From contig NZ_SNYN01000009.1 in the NCBI RefSeq assembly GCF_004363075.1, forward strand, positions 57,010-121,009: a DNA stretch of 64,000 bases. Direction: 5' to 3'. The notes under the pieces were generated by a model. That model made no database searches, was not told the DNA's origin, and saw nothing but the letters and a program-made list of their open reading frames with translations. Below, one piece after another: positions 29,956 through 41,591 of the stretch; within the stretch, counting starts at the first letter, position 1, and every line of letters starts with the position of its first letter. The DNA is from Actinorugispora endophytica. GTDB lineage: Bacteria; Actinomycetota; Actinomycetes; Streptosporangiales; Streptosporangiaceae. Made by a program: the position numbers and the translations under genes.

Positions 29956-30627
29956 ATGGCGATTCTTCCGGAGTGGACGGCGGCCCTGCTCGACCTGGTG
30001 CTGGCGCAGCGGTGCGCCGGGTGTGGCGGGGCCGGGGCGGCGGTGTGCGCGGAGTGCTCGGACGTTCTCGACCGGCGGCCGCGGCGGTGCGCCCCGCGGC
30101 GGGGGTGCCCGCCGGTCTGGGCGGCCTGGCCGTACGCCGGACGCGGCCGTGAGGTCCTGCTGGCGTTCAAGGACGGCGGCCGCAGGGCGCTGGCGGAGCG
30201 GTTGTCGCACGCGCTGGCCGGGGCGGTGCGCGCGGCGGCGCGAGGCTCCGGCGGCGTACTGCTCGTCCCGGTGCCCGCGCGGCCCTCATCGGCGCGCAGA
30301 CGCGGTTACGACCCCGTCCTGTCCCTGGCGGTGGCGGCGGCGGTCCGGTTGCGGGAGCAGGCGGTTGAGGCGCGCGTGGAGCCGGTGCTGCGCTACGCGC
30401 GCGGAACCCGCGACCAGGTGGGGCTCGACGCCGCCGCGCGCCGGGCGAACCTGGAGGGGGCCATGCGGGCGCGCCCCCGGGCCGGACCGCCGCGTCGCGA
30501 CGGCCGGGGGGTCGTCGTCGTGGACGACGTGCTCACCACCGGATCCACCCTTGCCGAGGCCGTCCGGGCGCTCGGCGAGGCGGGGGTTCGGGCGGCCGGC
30601 GCGGCCGTGCTCGCCGAACGCGAGTAG
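29956..30627 (+). CDS. ComF-family phosphoribosyltransferase-like protein
   Basis: The protein has 223 residues. An N-terminal C-x2-C...C-x2-C zinc ribbon (CAGCGG, CAEC) precedes a type I PRTase fold with the PRPP loop VVVVDDVLTTGSTLAEA near 190-206. Also typical are RRRGYDPVL (ComF RGFNQ-equivalent) and RDQVGLDAAAR. ComF is required for DNA uptake in competent bacteria; in actinobacteria the gene sits between lpqB and hpf and its task is unproven. ATG 29956 is preferred over GTG 29932 because the ComF domain begins soon after it. Confidence 0.9.
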   Translation: MAILPEWTAALLDLVLAQRCAGCGGAGAAVCAECSDVLDRRPRRCAPRRGCPPVWAAWPYAGRGREVLLAFKDGGRRALAERLSHALAGAVRAAARGSGGVLLVPVPARPSSARRRGYDPVLSLAVAAAVRLREQAVEARVEPVLRYARGTRDQVGLDAAARRANLEGAMRARPRAGPPRRDGRGVVVVDDVLTTGSTLAEAVRALGEAGVRAAGAAVLAERE

Positions 30628-31480
30628 GCTCAGTAGGCCGAGATGAAGCCCCGGACGAGGGCGGAGCGCCGAAAAGCTGTTGTCGGGGCCCGTTTCCCGT
30701 CCTCAGCGGTGGATTCTCGGGGCTCGGGAGCGTATTCCGGGTGAAGCCGCCGGAATCAACACCTGACAAGCGGCCGATCTCGGGCTAGCGTTCCAGACAT
30801 GGCACCCGTCCGGGTCCGTGGTTGCGCCGAACGCGGCGTCCCCTCCGACGAGGGGGCACCGGGTCGGCAAGCCGATGCCAGCCGCAGGCGAAACGGCCCA
30901 CGTAAGGCGACTTTTCGTCGACCGATCACGGTGCGGCTTAGAGGTAAGTCCTGCCCCTTCGGAGGTCCAGATGTCCTCCGGACGAGGGAGAAGAGCAGTA
31001 GTGGCGCACGAGTGCCGCGAGACTCTCAGCAGGCGGATGTGGGGACGAAGACCAGGTCGGACGGACGGGTGGCATCCTCTTCGCGGGGGGCGCGTCGTGA
31101 GACGTGTCCCCGCCGCGGAGCCGACGCGCTCCACGCGCGCACCGCGCGTTTCCGCCCCGTCGCGTCGACGGCGCGCCGCCTGTTCCCGCGGGCGTCTCCC
31201 CTTCCCGGAGAGCGCGGACGCGAGTCTTCCATCCATGCCGGTCAACCGCCGGTTCCGGGCCCTTCGTCACGGTGTGACGCCTCACGTCCGGCCTCCCCGA
31301 ACGCGGGTCCAACGGCGAGTGATGACCGGAGAGCTTGTGGGTATACGCCCACCAACGTGAGCCACCGCCACTGTGGCGGGAGAAGGAGGACGAGACGACG
31401 AGCCCGACGCTCACAGCGGACGGGGCGCACACCACACAGCTGGCCGTCGAGACGGGCGGTCACGCGATGAAGGGGGTCTT
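30628..31480 (+). promoter_or_regulatory. long intergenic leader upstream of hpf
   Basis: These 850 bp contain no convincing gene; the several overlapping reading frames are Arg/Pro/Ser-rich shadows on both strands. A possible promoter is CTGACA (30763-30768), 17 bp, TAGCGT (30786-30791). Near the gene two small hairpins occur: GTGGG-TATACG-CCCAC (31337-31352) and CCGCCAC-T-GTGGCGG (31365-31379). The latter is followed at once by a ribosome-site-like AGAAGGAGG that precedes no start codon. A leader RNA controlling hpf, or a separate small RNA, is possible. Confidence 0.5.
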
Positions 31481-32158
31481 GTGGACATCATCGTCAAGGG
31501 TCGGCGCACGGGGGTCAGCGACAAGTTCCGACAGCACGTCGAAACCAAGCTGGCCAGGCTCCACAAGTGGGAGCAGAAGGGCATCATGAGCGTCGATGTG
31601 GAGGTGTCCAAAGAGCGAAACCCGAAGCTCGCCGAGCACCGCGAGCGGGTTGAACTGACCATCCACTCCAGCGGCCCGGTGATCCGGGGCGAAGCGGCCG
31701 CCGACGACCGCTACACCGCCCTCGACCTGGCACTCGACCGCACCGAGTCCAGGCTGCGAAAGGTCGCCGACCGCCGCAAGGTGCACAGGGGGAGCCGCGC
31801 GCCCGTCTCGGTGGCCGCCGCCACCGCGGCTCTGGCCAACAACGACGCCCCCCTCGGCGCGGTGGCCGAGCCGCCGCGCGAGCCCGAGCGGCAGGAACCC
31901 GGGGACGATTTCGACGGCGCGGCGGTGGACAGCGCGTTCACCGACGACTTCGTCGAGCTCGAGACCAAGGGCGACGTCCCCGTCATCGTCCGCGAGAAAT
32001 TCCACTACGCCAAACCCATGACCATTGACCAGGCTCTAATGGAAATGGAACTCGTGGGCCACGATTTCTACCTCTTCCGCGACGAGGAGCGGGACGCGCC
32101 CAGCGTGGTCTACCGCCGCAAGGGCTTCAACTACGGCGTTCTGCGCCTCATGGAATAA
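31481..32158 (+). CDS. hpf: long ribosome hibernation-promoting factor
   Basis: The protein has 225 residues. The N-terminal YfiA/HPF domain (1-105; VDIIVKGRRTGVSDKF, RVELTIHSSGPVIRGE) binds the 30S decoding site. A charged linker is followed by the C-terminal dimerisation domain (about 165-225; IVREKFHYAKPMTIDQALMEM, FRDEERDAPSVVYRRKGFNYG) that forms 100S ribosomes in the long form. GTG 31481 lies after AAGGGGG. A strong hairpin terminator follows. Confidence 0.95.
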   Translation: MDIIVKGRRTGVSDKFRQHVETKLARLHKWEQKGIMSVDVEVSKERNPKLAEHRERVELTIHSSGPVIRGEAAADDRYTALDLALDRTESRLRKVADRRKVHRGSRAPVSVAAATAALANNDAPLGAVAEPPREPERQEPGDDFDGAAVDSAFTDDFVELETKGDVPVIVREKFHYAKPMTIDQALMEMELVGHDFYLFRDEERDAPSVVYRRKGFNYGVLRLME

Positions 32159-32187
32159 AGTTCCGAACATCTGAATAGGCGTTCCGC

Positions 32188-32222
32188 TGCGCCGCACCCG
32201 GATCAGGACCGGGTGCGGCGCA
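32188..32222 (+). terminator. terminator after hpf
   Basis: TGCGCCGCACCCGG (32188-32201) pairs perfectly with its complement at 32209-32222 around a 7-base loop. There is no T-tract, as is common for actinobacterial terminators. It lies 30 bp after the hpf stop codon. Confidence 0.82.
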
Positions 32223-32388
32223 CCGTGGGGTACGGTGCTTCGGGCGGGTTCTCCCGGGAAATTCCCCGGTTCGCCGGAAAACGGACGTAATCGTGCTGTC
32301 CTGCGGAAAAGCGGACGCCGTGAACGTGACAACCAGATATTGTCCGTATCCGCGTGACGCCGCCGCGCGGGAGGAAGGAACACAGGCC

Positions 32389-33084
32389 GTGAGCGGGATC
32401 CCCCCCACCCGACTTGACCCCATCAAGGTGCTGGTCGTCGACGACCACGCCTTCTTCCGGAGGGGGCTGGTCTCCGTTCTCGCGGAGGAGCCGGACATCG
32501 ATGTCGTGGGAGAGGCGGGGGACGGCGAGGAGGCGGTCTCCCGGGCGAGCGCCCTGCGCCCCGACGTCGTGCTCATGGACGTGCGCATGCCCAAGGCCGG
32601 CGGGATCGCCGCCTGCACCGGGATCAGGGACGCCGTTCCCGACGCCAAGATCGTGATGCTCACGATGAGCGACGAGGAGGAGGACCTCTTCGAGGCGATC
32701 AAGGCCGGCGCGACGGGCTACCTGCTCAAGGAGATCTCGGTGGTCGAGCTCCCCGCGGCGGTGCGCGCGGTCTCGGGCGGGCAGTCCTTCATCAACCCCT
32801 CCATGGCCACCAAGCTCATCGGCGAGTTCGCGACGCTGGCCAGGAAGGAGAAGGGGCGCCCCCAGCCGGTGGCGGTCCCCCGCCTGACCGGACGCGAGAC
32901 GGAGGTCCTGCGCCTGGTCGCGAGAGGACTGAACAACCGGGACATCGCGGACCGGCTGTACATCTCCGACAACACCGTGAAGAACCACGTCCGCAACATC
33001 CTGGAGAAACTCCAGTTGCACTCGCGGACAGAGGCCGCGGTCTACGCGATACGGGAGAAGTTCCTCGACACCGACGGGGACTGA
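32389..33084 (+). CDS. orphan NarL/LuxR-type response regulator
   Basis: The protein has 231 residues. The receiver domain (KVLVVDDHAFFRRGL, VLMDVRMPKAGG with the phosphorylated Asp, MLTMSDEEEDL, GYLLKE) is complete. The LuxR HTH (LTGRETEVLRLVARGLNNR, SDNTVKNHVRNILEKL) lies near 163-225. No sensor kinase is adjacent. The same type of regulator lies between hpf and secA in Streptomyces. GTG 32389 follows GGAGGAAGGA by nine bases and is preferred over the upstream in-frame start at 32293. Confidence 0.9.
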   Translation: MSGIPPTRLDPIKVLVVDDHAFFRRGLVSVLAEEPDIDVVGEAGDGEEAVSRASALRPDVVLMDVRMPKAGGIAACTGIRDAVPDAKIVMLTMSDEEEDLFEAIKAGATGYLLKEISVVELPAAVRAVSGGQSFINPSMATKLIGEFATLARKEKGRPQPVAVPRLTGRETEVLRLVARGLNNRDIADRLYISDNTVKNHVRNILEKLQLHSRTEAAVYAIREKFLDTDGD

Positions 33085-33169
33085 GAAACTCCGGGTGCCT
33101 CTCCGGGGCCCGCGCCCATGCGCCTCCGCGGAGTTACGCTTCGTGTTCCGGCCTTCGCGATACGCAGAT

Positions 33170-33201
33170 TTGACCGCGGAGGCAATAGGCTCTCCTACGA
33201 T
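33170..33201 (+). promoter_or_regulatory. putative secA promoter
   Basis: TTGACC (33170-33175) and TACGAT (33196-33201) are separated by 20 bp, slightly longer than ideal. They lie 70-100 bp upstream of the secA start in an otherwise empty gap. Confidence 0.35.
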
Positions 33202-33269
33202 GGAAAGCCACTGGGGATGGATGCGTCCCGTCCCGGATGCGGGCCACGATCGCGAGGAGCGCATTAGAA

Positions 33270-36131
<2,862 letters not shown>

Positions 36132-36148
36132 CCGGTCACCGGTGACGG

Positions 36149-36184
36149 GGCGGCCCGGGACCCCGTACGGGGTCCCGGGCCGCC
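36149..36184. terminator. 36-bp perfect palindrome between secA and nagE
   Basis: The sequence is its own reverse complement over all 36 bases, centred on CCCCGTACGGGG. It lies 18 bp after secA and 21 bp from the end of the convergent PTS gene, so it serves both as terminator. Confidence 0.88.
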
Positions 36185-36204
36185 GCCGGCGGCGGCCGGT
36201 CCGG

Positions 36205-37557
36205 TCAGGACGTGCCGCCGCCCTTGGACCCGTCGGGAGTCTTCGTACCGCTCTCGCCCGGGGTGTCCGGGTTGGCGGCGACCGTCACGCCCTCCTCGAC
36301 GGGCTCGCGTCCCGGGGTGGGGAGGTTCAGCTTCGTGATCGCGAAGTAGAAGACCACGTAGTAGAGCGCGAAGTAGACCACGCCCAGGCCGAGGATCCAG
36401 ACCAGACCGGTCGTGTTGTCCTTCGTGGCGTTCAGCAGCAGGTCGATCAGGCCGGCGGAGAACCCGAAGCCCAGATGCGCGTCGAGCGCGTTCAGGATCG
36501 CCATCGAGACGCCGGTCAGCACGATGTGCACCGCGAACAGCACCGGCGCGATGAAGATGAACGCGTACTCGATCGGCTCGGTGATACCGGTGACGAACGC
36601 GGTCAGCGCGGCGGAGACCATGATGCCGCCGACGGCCGCGCGCTGGCTGGGGTGCGCGGCGCGCCAGATCGCCAGGGCGGCGGCGGGGAGGCCGAACATC
36701 AGCACCGGGAAGTAGCCGGACAGGAAGCCGCCGGCGGTCGGGTCGCCCGCCAGGTAGCGGTTGATCTCGCCGTGCACGACGCCGTCGGGGCCCTCGTAGC
36801 TGCCGAAGACGAACCAGACGACGGAGTTGACGATGTGGTGCAGGCCGAAGGGCAGCAGCAGCCGGTTGACCACGCCGTAGACGCCCGCGCCGACCGCGCC
36901 GGAGCCGATGATCCACTCGCCCAGGCCATTGATCCAGCCGCCGACGGTCGGCCAGACGAAACCGAAGACGACGGCGAGGATCAGCGCGGCGAACGCGGTG
37001 ACGATCGGCACGAAGCGGCGGCCGCCGAAGAAGCCCAGCCAGGTCGGCAGCTTGATCCGGTAGTAGCGCTGCCACAGGAGGGCCGCGGTGAGGCCGATGA
37101 CGATGCCGCCGAGGACGTCGGTCGGGTTCTTCGCGCCCCAGTTGATCGCCGGGCCGTCGACGAGTTCCAGCGTGATGCGGGCGGCGACCTCACCGCCCTG
37201 CTCGAAGAACAGGTACTTGGAGACCCGGTCGAAGACCACGTAGCCGACGACGGCCGCCAGCGCGGTGGATCCGTCGGCCTTCTTCGCGAAGCCGATGGCC
37301 ACGCCGACGGCGAAGAGCAGCGGCAGGGCGTTGAAGACGGCGTCGCCGGCGTTGCCGATGACGGTGGAGACCTGCTCCAGGCCGCTGAAGCGTCCCAGCA
37401 TGTCCGGCTGTCCCAGGCGCAGCAGGATCGCCGCGGCGGGCAGCACCGCGATGGGCATCATCAGGCTGCGCCCGATGCGTTGCAGGACGGCCAGTGCCTT
37501 CGAGGACTGCTTCGGCGCGGCTGGGAGGCCGCTGTCGGTCGCTGATGAGGAACTCAC
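36205..37557 (-). CDS. nagE: PTS N-acetylglucosamine-type EIIC permease
   Basis: The protein has 450 residues. It is a glucose/GlcNAc-family EIIC with about ten membrane helices: MMPIAVLPAAAILLRLG, the substrate region FGLHHIVNSVVWFVFG, and the phosphate-transfer GITEPIEYAFIF. It lacks fused EIIB and EIIA, which are encoded separately at 39833 and 40158, as with Streptomyces NagE2/NagF. It should bring in GlcNAc with phosphorylation. GTG 37557 has AGAAGGG upstream; the ORF before it is a shadow. It is transcribed leftward after the DasR-like gene. Confidence 0.9.
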   Translation of the reverse strand: MSSSSATDSGLPAAPKQSSKALAVLQRIGRSLMMPIAVLPAAAILLRLGQPDMLGRFSGLEQVSTVIGNAGDAVFNALPLLFAVGVAIGFAKKADGSTALAAVVGYVVFDRVSKYLFFEQGGEVAARITLELVDGPAINWGAKNPTDVLGGIVIGLTAALLWQRYYRIKLPTWLGFFGGRRFVPIVTAFAALILAVVFGFVWPTVGGWINGLGEWIIGSGAVGAGVYGVVNRLLLPFGLHHIVNSVVWFVFGSYEGPDGVVHGEINRYLAGDPTAGGFLSGYFPVLMFGLPAAALAIWRAAHPSQRAAVGGIMVSAALTAFVTGITEPIEYAFIFIAPVLFAVHIVLTGVSMAILNALDAHLGFGFSAGLIDLLLNATKDNTTGLVWILGLGVVYFALYYVVFYFAITKLNLPTPGREPVEEGVTVAANPDTPGESGTKTPDGSKGGGTS

Positions 37558-37652
37558 GGTTGGCCCTTCTGAACTGGTGTGGCGGTGAGCTCGTGGCTCT
37601 GGGGGAGGCGGGTGTCCCGTGGACGCGGACACCCGTGCGGGGCGGGCCCCGG

Positions 37653-38390
37653 CTACCCCCGCTGGCGCGGGTCCAGCGTGGAGTGCAGTTGGTAGCGGTC
37701 CGCCCGGTAGGTGGATATCGCCAGTTCGACGCATTTGCCGTTGACGAAGCTGCGCCGCTGCAGCAGCAGGACGGCGCTCCCGGGGGGCAGCCCGAGGAGC
37801 CTCGCGTCCGTGGGGTCGCACAGGCCGGCCTCGATGGTCTGCTCGCCGGAGTCCAGGATGAGTCCGTACTCGTCCTCGAGGAGCTGGTAGAGGGAACGCC
37901 CGGAGAGGGAGCGCTCCGCCAGGCCGGGAGCGACGGAGAGGGGGATGTTGGAGCGCTCGATCGCCATCGGCTCGCCGTCGGCGGTGCGCAGGCGCTCGAT
38001 GTGGTGGACCGGGGCCCCCGTGTCGATGTCCAGCATGCGGGCGACGTGCCCGCGCGCGGCCTCGACCCGGCGGGCCAGGTCCTGGGCGCCGGGGGCGAAG
38101 CCCCGGGACCGCATGTCCTCGGTGAACGAGGCCATGCGCAGCGACATCTCGATCTTGGGCCGGGCCAGGAAGGTCCCCTTGCCCGGGACCCGGTACAGCT
38201 TTCCCTCGCTCACCAGGTGGTCGATGGTCTGGCGGACGGTCATCCGGGAGAGCCCGTACCGCACGCCGAGTTCGCGTTCGGAGGGGATCGCGCCGTCCAC
38301 CGAGAGCTGGGTCTCCTCGATCCAGTCGAGCAGGAGGTCGCGAAGCTGGGCGTACTTCGGGACGGGGCTCGCGGGGTCGATTCTCATCAC
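37653..38390 (-). CDS. DasR-like GntR/HutC-family regulator
   Basis: The protein has 245 residues. The winged HTH (about 10-75; IPSERELGVRYGLSRMTVRQ, GKLYRVPGKGTFLARPK) is followed by a UTRA effector domain (ERLRTADGEPMAIERSNIPL). It resembles DasR, which senses glucosamine-6-phosphate or GlcNAc-6-phosphate and represses PTS and chitin genes, though it is clearly diverged from the Streptomyces protein. GTG 38390 is immediately followed by ATG 38387, which may be the true start. The dre-like sites at 38432-38457 lie in the divergent gap to the SIS gene. Confidence 0.85.
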   Translation of the reverse strand: MMRIDPASPVPKYAQLRDLLLDWIEETQLSVDGAIPSERELGVRYGLSRMTVRQTIDHLVSEGKLYRVPGKGTFLARPKIEMSLRMASFTEDMRSRGFAPGAQDLARRVEAARGHVARMLDIDTGAPVHHIERLRTADGEPMAIERSNIPLSVAPGLAERSLSGRSLYQLLEDEYGLILDSGEQTIEAGLCDPTDARLLGLPPGSAVLLLQRRSFVNGKCVELAISTYRADRYQLHSTLDPRQRG

Positions 38391-38431
38391 GGGTGCCTGT
38401 TCGCTCGCGTCAGGGTCGGATATGGTGCGTA

Positions 38432-38457
38432 CTGGTATAGGCCGGACTAGACCACAG
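38432..38457. promoter_or_regulatory. overlapping dre-like operator sites
   Basis: ACTGGTATAG (from 38432) and CTAGACCACA (to 38457) each match one side of the DasR consensus ACTGGTCTAGACCACT. The two candidate 16-mers match it at 11 and 12 positions. They lie between the divergent regulator and SIS genes, so binding would control both directions. Confidence 0.6.
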
Positions 38458-38591
38458 GGGCTCCTGGTGTGTCAACAGTTCGACGTGCGGACACCCGCGG
38501 CACGCGCCGCGTCCCGTGGACGCCGTCGACCGGAGCCGTGTCCGGCGCCGTCGGGGGCCGACCGAACGGGACTAAGGGGAAGAGAATCCAG

Positions 38592-39635
38592 ATGACCACT
38601 GAGACCAGCGTCATGCGTTCCGAGATCGGGGAGCAGCCCGCGGCGCTGCGCAGGACGCTGGAAGCGCTCCTGCCGCAGACGGCGGAGGTCGCGGCGCTGG
38701 CCGGGAAGACCCGCCAGGTGCTGTTCGTCGCGCGCGGCTCCTCCGACAACGCCGCCGTCTACGGCAGCTACCTGCTCCAGGCCCACTCCGGGCGGCTGGC
38801 CACGCTGGCCTCGCCCTCCATCGCCACCGTGTACGGCGCCGAGGTGGACCTGTCGGGCGTGCTCGCCGTGGCGATCTCCCAGTCGGGGCGGACCGAGGAG
38901 ATCGTCGACACGATGAACTGGGCGGCCCGGTGCGGCGCCCGCACGATCTCCGTCACCAACGGGGACGACTCGCCGCTGGCCCGGGGCGCCGACGTGGCGC
39001 TGCTGACCCGGGCCGGGGACGAGCTCGCCGTCCCCGCCACGAAGACCTACACCGCCCAGCTCGCCGCACTCGCCGTTCTGGCCCTGGGGCTCGGCGCCGA
39101 CCTCGACGAGGCCGAGCTCCGCGCGGTCCCCGACGCCATCGAGGAGACGCTGGCAGCCCCGACCGACGCGCTGGACGAGATCGTGGCGCGCCTGGCGGGC
39201 GTCTCCGGCGCCGTGGTCTCGGGCCGCGGAATGGCCTTCTCCACCGCCCTGGAGACCGCCCTCAAGCTCAAGGAGGCCTGCTACCTGCACGCGATGGGCC
39301 TGTCCTACGCGGACCTGCTGCACGGGCCGCTCGCGGTCGTGGACGCCCAGACCCCGGCGCTGCTCGTGGCCGCGAACTCCGGCCCCACCCTGCCCGGCAC
39401 GGTGGCCCTGGCCGAGCGGGTGCGCGCCGCGGACGCCCCCGTCTACGCCATCGGCGGCGGATCGGCCCTGGCCAAGTCCTCCGACCTGGCCGTCGACGTC
39501 CCGGACCTTCCCGAGTGGCTCGCCCCGATCAGCCTGATCGTCCCCGCCCAGCTCATCACCGAGCGGCTGGCCCGCGCCAAGGGCTTCGACCCCGACGCGC
39601 CCCGCAGCCTCAACAAGGTGACCCAGACCTCCTAG
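38592..39635 (+). CDS. double-SIS aminosugar isomerase/deaminase (NagB-II-like)
   Basis: The protein has 347 residues. Two SIS domains are present as in the isomerase half of GlmS, without the glutaminase domain: FVARGSSDNAAVYG, AISQSGRTEEI and VPATKTYTAQLAAL; the second with SGRGMAFSTALETALKLKE and the C-terminal SLNKVTQT. Such stand-alone proteins include NagB-II glucosamine-6-phosphate deaminases and the Streptomyces Das-type SIS proteins. It would convert glucosamine-6-P to fructose-6-P after uptake. ATG 38592 follows AAGGGGAAGAG. Confidence 0.85.
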   Translation: MTTETSVMRSEIGEQPAALRRTLEALLPQTAEVAALAGKTRQVLFVARGSSDNAAVYGSYLLQAHSGRLATLASPSIATVYGAEVDLSGVLAVAISQSGRTEEIVDTMNWAARCGARTISVTNGDDSPLARGADVALLTRAGDELAVPATKTYTAQLAALAVLALGLGADLDEAELRAVPDAIEETLAAPTDALDEIVARLAGVSGAVVSGRGMAFSTALETALKLKEACYLHAMGLSYADLLHGPLAVVDAQTPALLVAANSGPTLPGTVALAERVRAADAPVYAIGGGSALAKSSDLAVDVPDLPEWLAPISLIVPAQLITERLARAKGFDPDAPRSLNKVTQTS

Positions 39636-39832
39636 ACCCACGGAGGCCCCGCCGCGCGCCCGACCTCGCGCCCGCCCGGGCGCGCGGCGGGGACCGCGAC
39701 TTGTGGCCGCGGGATGGAGGGGGTTCGATGAGCACACCGCGGGTTTCCGCAGGAGCCCCGGCCCCCGCCGTGGTCCACGGCACTTCGCACGTGCGGGAGA
39801 TCCGAGCCCGCCGCACCATGATGGAGGAACAG

Positions 39833-40069
39833 ATGGCAGACAAGGCAGCCGCGATCGTCGCCGGGCTGGGGGGCGCCGACAACATCGAGGACATCGAGGC
39901 GTGTATCACCCGCCTGCGCACCGAGGTCGCCGACGCGGGCAAGGTGGACCAGGCCGCGCTCAAGGCAGCGGGGGCGCACGGTGTGCTGGTCTCCGGAAAC
40001 GTCGTCCAGGTGGTCGTCGGTCCCGAGGCCGACTCGCTCACCGACGACATCAACGACCTGCTCGACTGA
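39833..40069 (+). CDS. nagF: PTS EIIB, GlcNAc/glucose family
   Basis: The protein has 78 residues (MADKAAAIVAGLGG) and the phosphocysteine is Cys24 in ACITRLR. It relays phosphate from EIIA to sugar. GGAGG (39823-39827) precedes ATG 39833 by five bases. An in-frame ATG 39728, with an equally good GGAGGGGG seven bases before it, would add 35 residues of uncertain role. The canonical length favours 39833. Confidence 0.88.
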   Translation: MADKAAAIVAGLGGADNIEDIEACITRLRTEVADAGKVDQAALKAAGAHGVLVSGNVVQVVVGPEADSLTDDINDLLD

Positions 40070-40157
40070 TCCGCGTACGCAGCGATGGACGGAGGGCGGC
40101 GGGACCGCGGCGGCCCGCACGCCGCCCGGCGCCCCCGTCCGCTAGGGAGGTAGGACC

Positions 40158-40604
40158 GTGCTTTCCGTACTCGCGCCCGTAGCGGGCGCCACGGTGGGAC
40201 TGGAGGAAGTCCCCGATCCTGTGTTCGCGCAGGGGATGGTCGGTCCGGGAACCGCCATCGAGCCCCGGCACGAGGCACAGGAGGCGGTCGCGCCGATCGC
40301 CGGGAAGGTCGTCAAGCTCCACCACCACGCCTTCGTGGTGCAGGGGGAGAACGGCAGGGGCGTCCTGGTGCACCTGGGCATCGACACCGTCAAGCTCGAC
40401 GGCGCGGGCTTCGAGTCCCTGGTCGCCGAGGGCGACGAGGTCGAGGCGGGGCAGCCGCTGATCCGGTGGAACCCCGCCGAGGTCGTCAGGGCCGGGCTCT
40501 CCCCGATCGTCCCGGTCGTGGCCCTGGACGCCGGCGGGGACGTGGTCTCCCGGACCGGCACGGGGGAAGTCGAACGCGGCGGGCGGTTGTTCCAGTGGAC
40601 GTGA
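40158..40604 (+). CDS. crr: PTS EIIA, glucose family
   Basis: The protein has 148 residues. The active histidine is His72 in VHLGIDT, with helper His57 in HHHAFVV. The start differs from enteric Crr by lacking the N-terminal amphipathic extension. It receives phosphate from HPr and gives it to EIIB. AGGGAGG lies before GTG 40158, and the gene begins 88 bp after the EIIB gene. The stop overlaps the next gene's start. Confidence 0.92.
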   Translation: MLSVLAPVAGATVGLEEVPDPVFAQGMVGPGTAIEPRHEAQEAVAPIAGKVVKLHHHAFVVQGENGRGVLVHLGIDTVKLDGAGFESLVAEGDEVEAGQPLIRWNPAEVVRAGLSPIVPVVALDAGGDVVSRTGTGEVERGGRLFQWT

Positions 40605-41281
40605 GCGGAATCGGCGCCGGTGCCGCCCCGCCGCGCGCGGCACTGTTCGACCTCGACGGGACCCTGATCAACAGCGAGCCCCGCAGCGTGGCCGTGTGGT
40701 CGAAGCTGCTGAGCGCGCGCGGGGTACCCCACGACGGCACGCTCCTGCGCGCCTTCATGGGGCGGCGCGGGCCGGACGTGCTCGCCGAGCGCCCCGACCT
40801 GTTCCCCGGGGTGAGCTTCGACCAGCTCGTCGCCGAGATGCGGGTCCACATGATGGATCCCGACATCCCCCCGGTGGAGCAGCTTCCCGAGTCGGTGGCG
40901 TTCCTGCACCGGCTGCACGCGCGGGGAGTGCCGTTCGCCCTGGTCACATCTGCGGGGCGGGACTGGGCCGAGATCGCCCTGGACCAGCTGGGCGTGCTCG
41001 GGATGTTCGCGGGGCTGGTCACGGCCGGCGACGTCACCGTCGGCAAACCCGACCCCGAGGGCTACCTGAGCGGAGCCGGGATCCTCGGCCACGATCCCGA
41101 GCACATCGTGGTCTTCGAGGACACCCCCGCCGGGGTCAGGGCGGGCAAGAGCGCGGGCATGCGCGTCGTCGGGATCACGACGACGCACCCGGCCGACGAG
41201 CTGACCAGGGCCGACCTCGTCGTGGACCACCTGACCGAGGTGGACTGGCCCCACGTCCCCCGGAGGCATCGGTCCGGCTGA
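40601..41281 (+). CDS. HAD-superfamily phosphatase/phosphoglucomutase-like
   Basis: The protein has 226 residues and is a HAD-IA protein with DLDGTLINSEP (motif I), VTSAGRDWAE (motif II), KPDPEGYL (motif III) and FEDTPAGVRAGKSAG (motif IV), a complete set with a helical cap. GTG 40601 overlaps the EIIA stop (GTGA), so it belongs to the PTS operon and may dephosphorylate sugar phosphates to relieve phosphosugar stress. GTG 40595 is an alternative start. Confidence 0.88.
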   Translation: MSGIGAGAAPPRAALFDLDGTLINSEPRSVAVWSKLLSARGVPHDGTLLRAFMGRRGPDVLAERPDLFPGVSFDQLVAEMRVHMMDPDIPPVEQLPESVAFLHRLHARGVPFALVTSAGRDWAEIALDQLGVLGMFAGLVTAGDVTVGKPDPEGYLSGAGILGHDPEHIVVFEDTPAGVRAGKSAGMRVVGITTTHPADELTRADLVVDHLTEVDWPHVPRRHRSG

Positions 41282-41333
41282 CCCCGGAGTGCGCCCCCCG
41301 ATCCCCTTCACAACCCCTGAAAGAGGTGGAACC

Positions 41334-41591
41334 GTGGCCGAACGCCGCGTCAGGATCGAGTCCCGGGTCGGGCTGCACGCCCGCCCGGCGGCGATGTTCG
41401 TCTCCGCCGCCGCCGCGTTCGACGGCGACGTGCGGGTCGCCAAGGCCGGAGGCGAGAGCGTGTCCGCCAAGAGCATCCTGGCGGTGATGAGTCTGGGCGC
41501 GCGCAACGGAGACGAGATCGTCGTCACCGCCGAGGGCGAGGGCGCCGAGGCGCTGCTGGACCGACTCGCCGAGATCGCGAACACCGACTAG
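41334..41591 (+). CDS. ptsH: phosphocarrier protein HPr
   Basis: The protein has 85 residues. Phosphorylated His15 lies in GLHARPA and regulatory Ser47 in AKSILAVM. It carries phosphate from Enzyme I to EIIA. GAGGTGG precedes GTG 41334. The upstream in-frame start at 41289 adds a Pro-rich stretch outside the family. No ptsI is found in the window. Confidence 0.95.
   Translation: MAERRVRIESRVGLHARPAAMFVSAAAAFDGDVRVAKAGGESVSAKSILAVMSLGARNGDEIVVTAEGEGAEALLDRLAEIANTD

Noticed and set aside
30799-31470. Possible genes in the hpf leader on both strands
   Set aside because: Overlapping Arg/Ser/Pro-rich frames with no ribosome site and no family resemblance.
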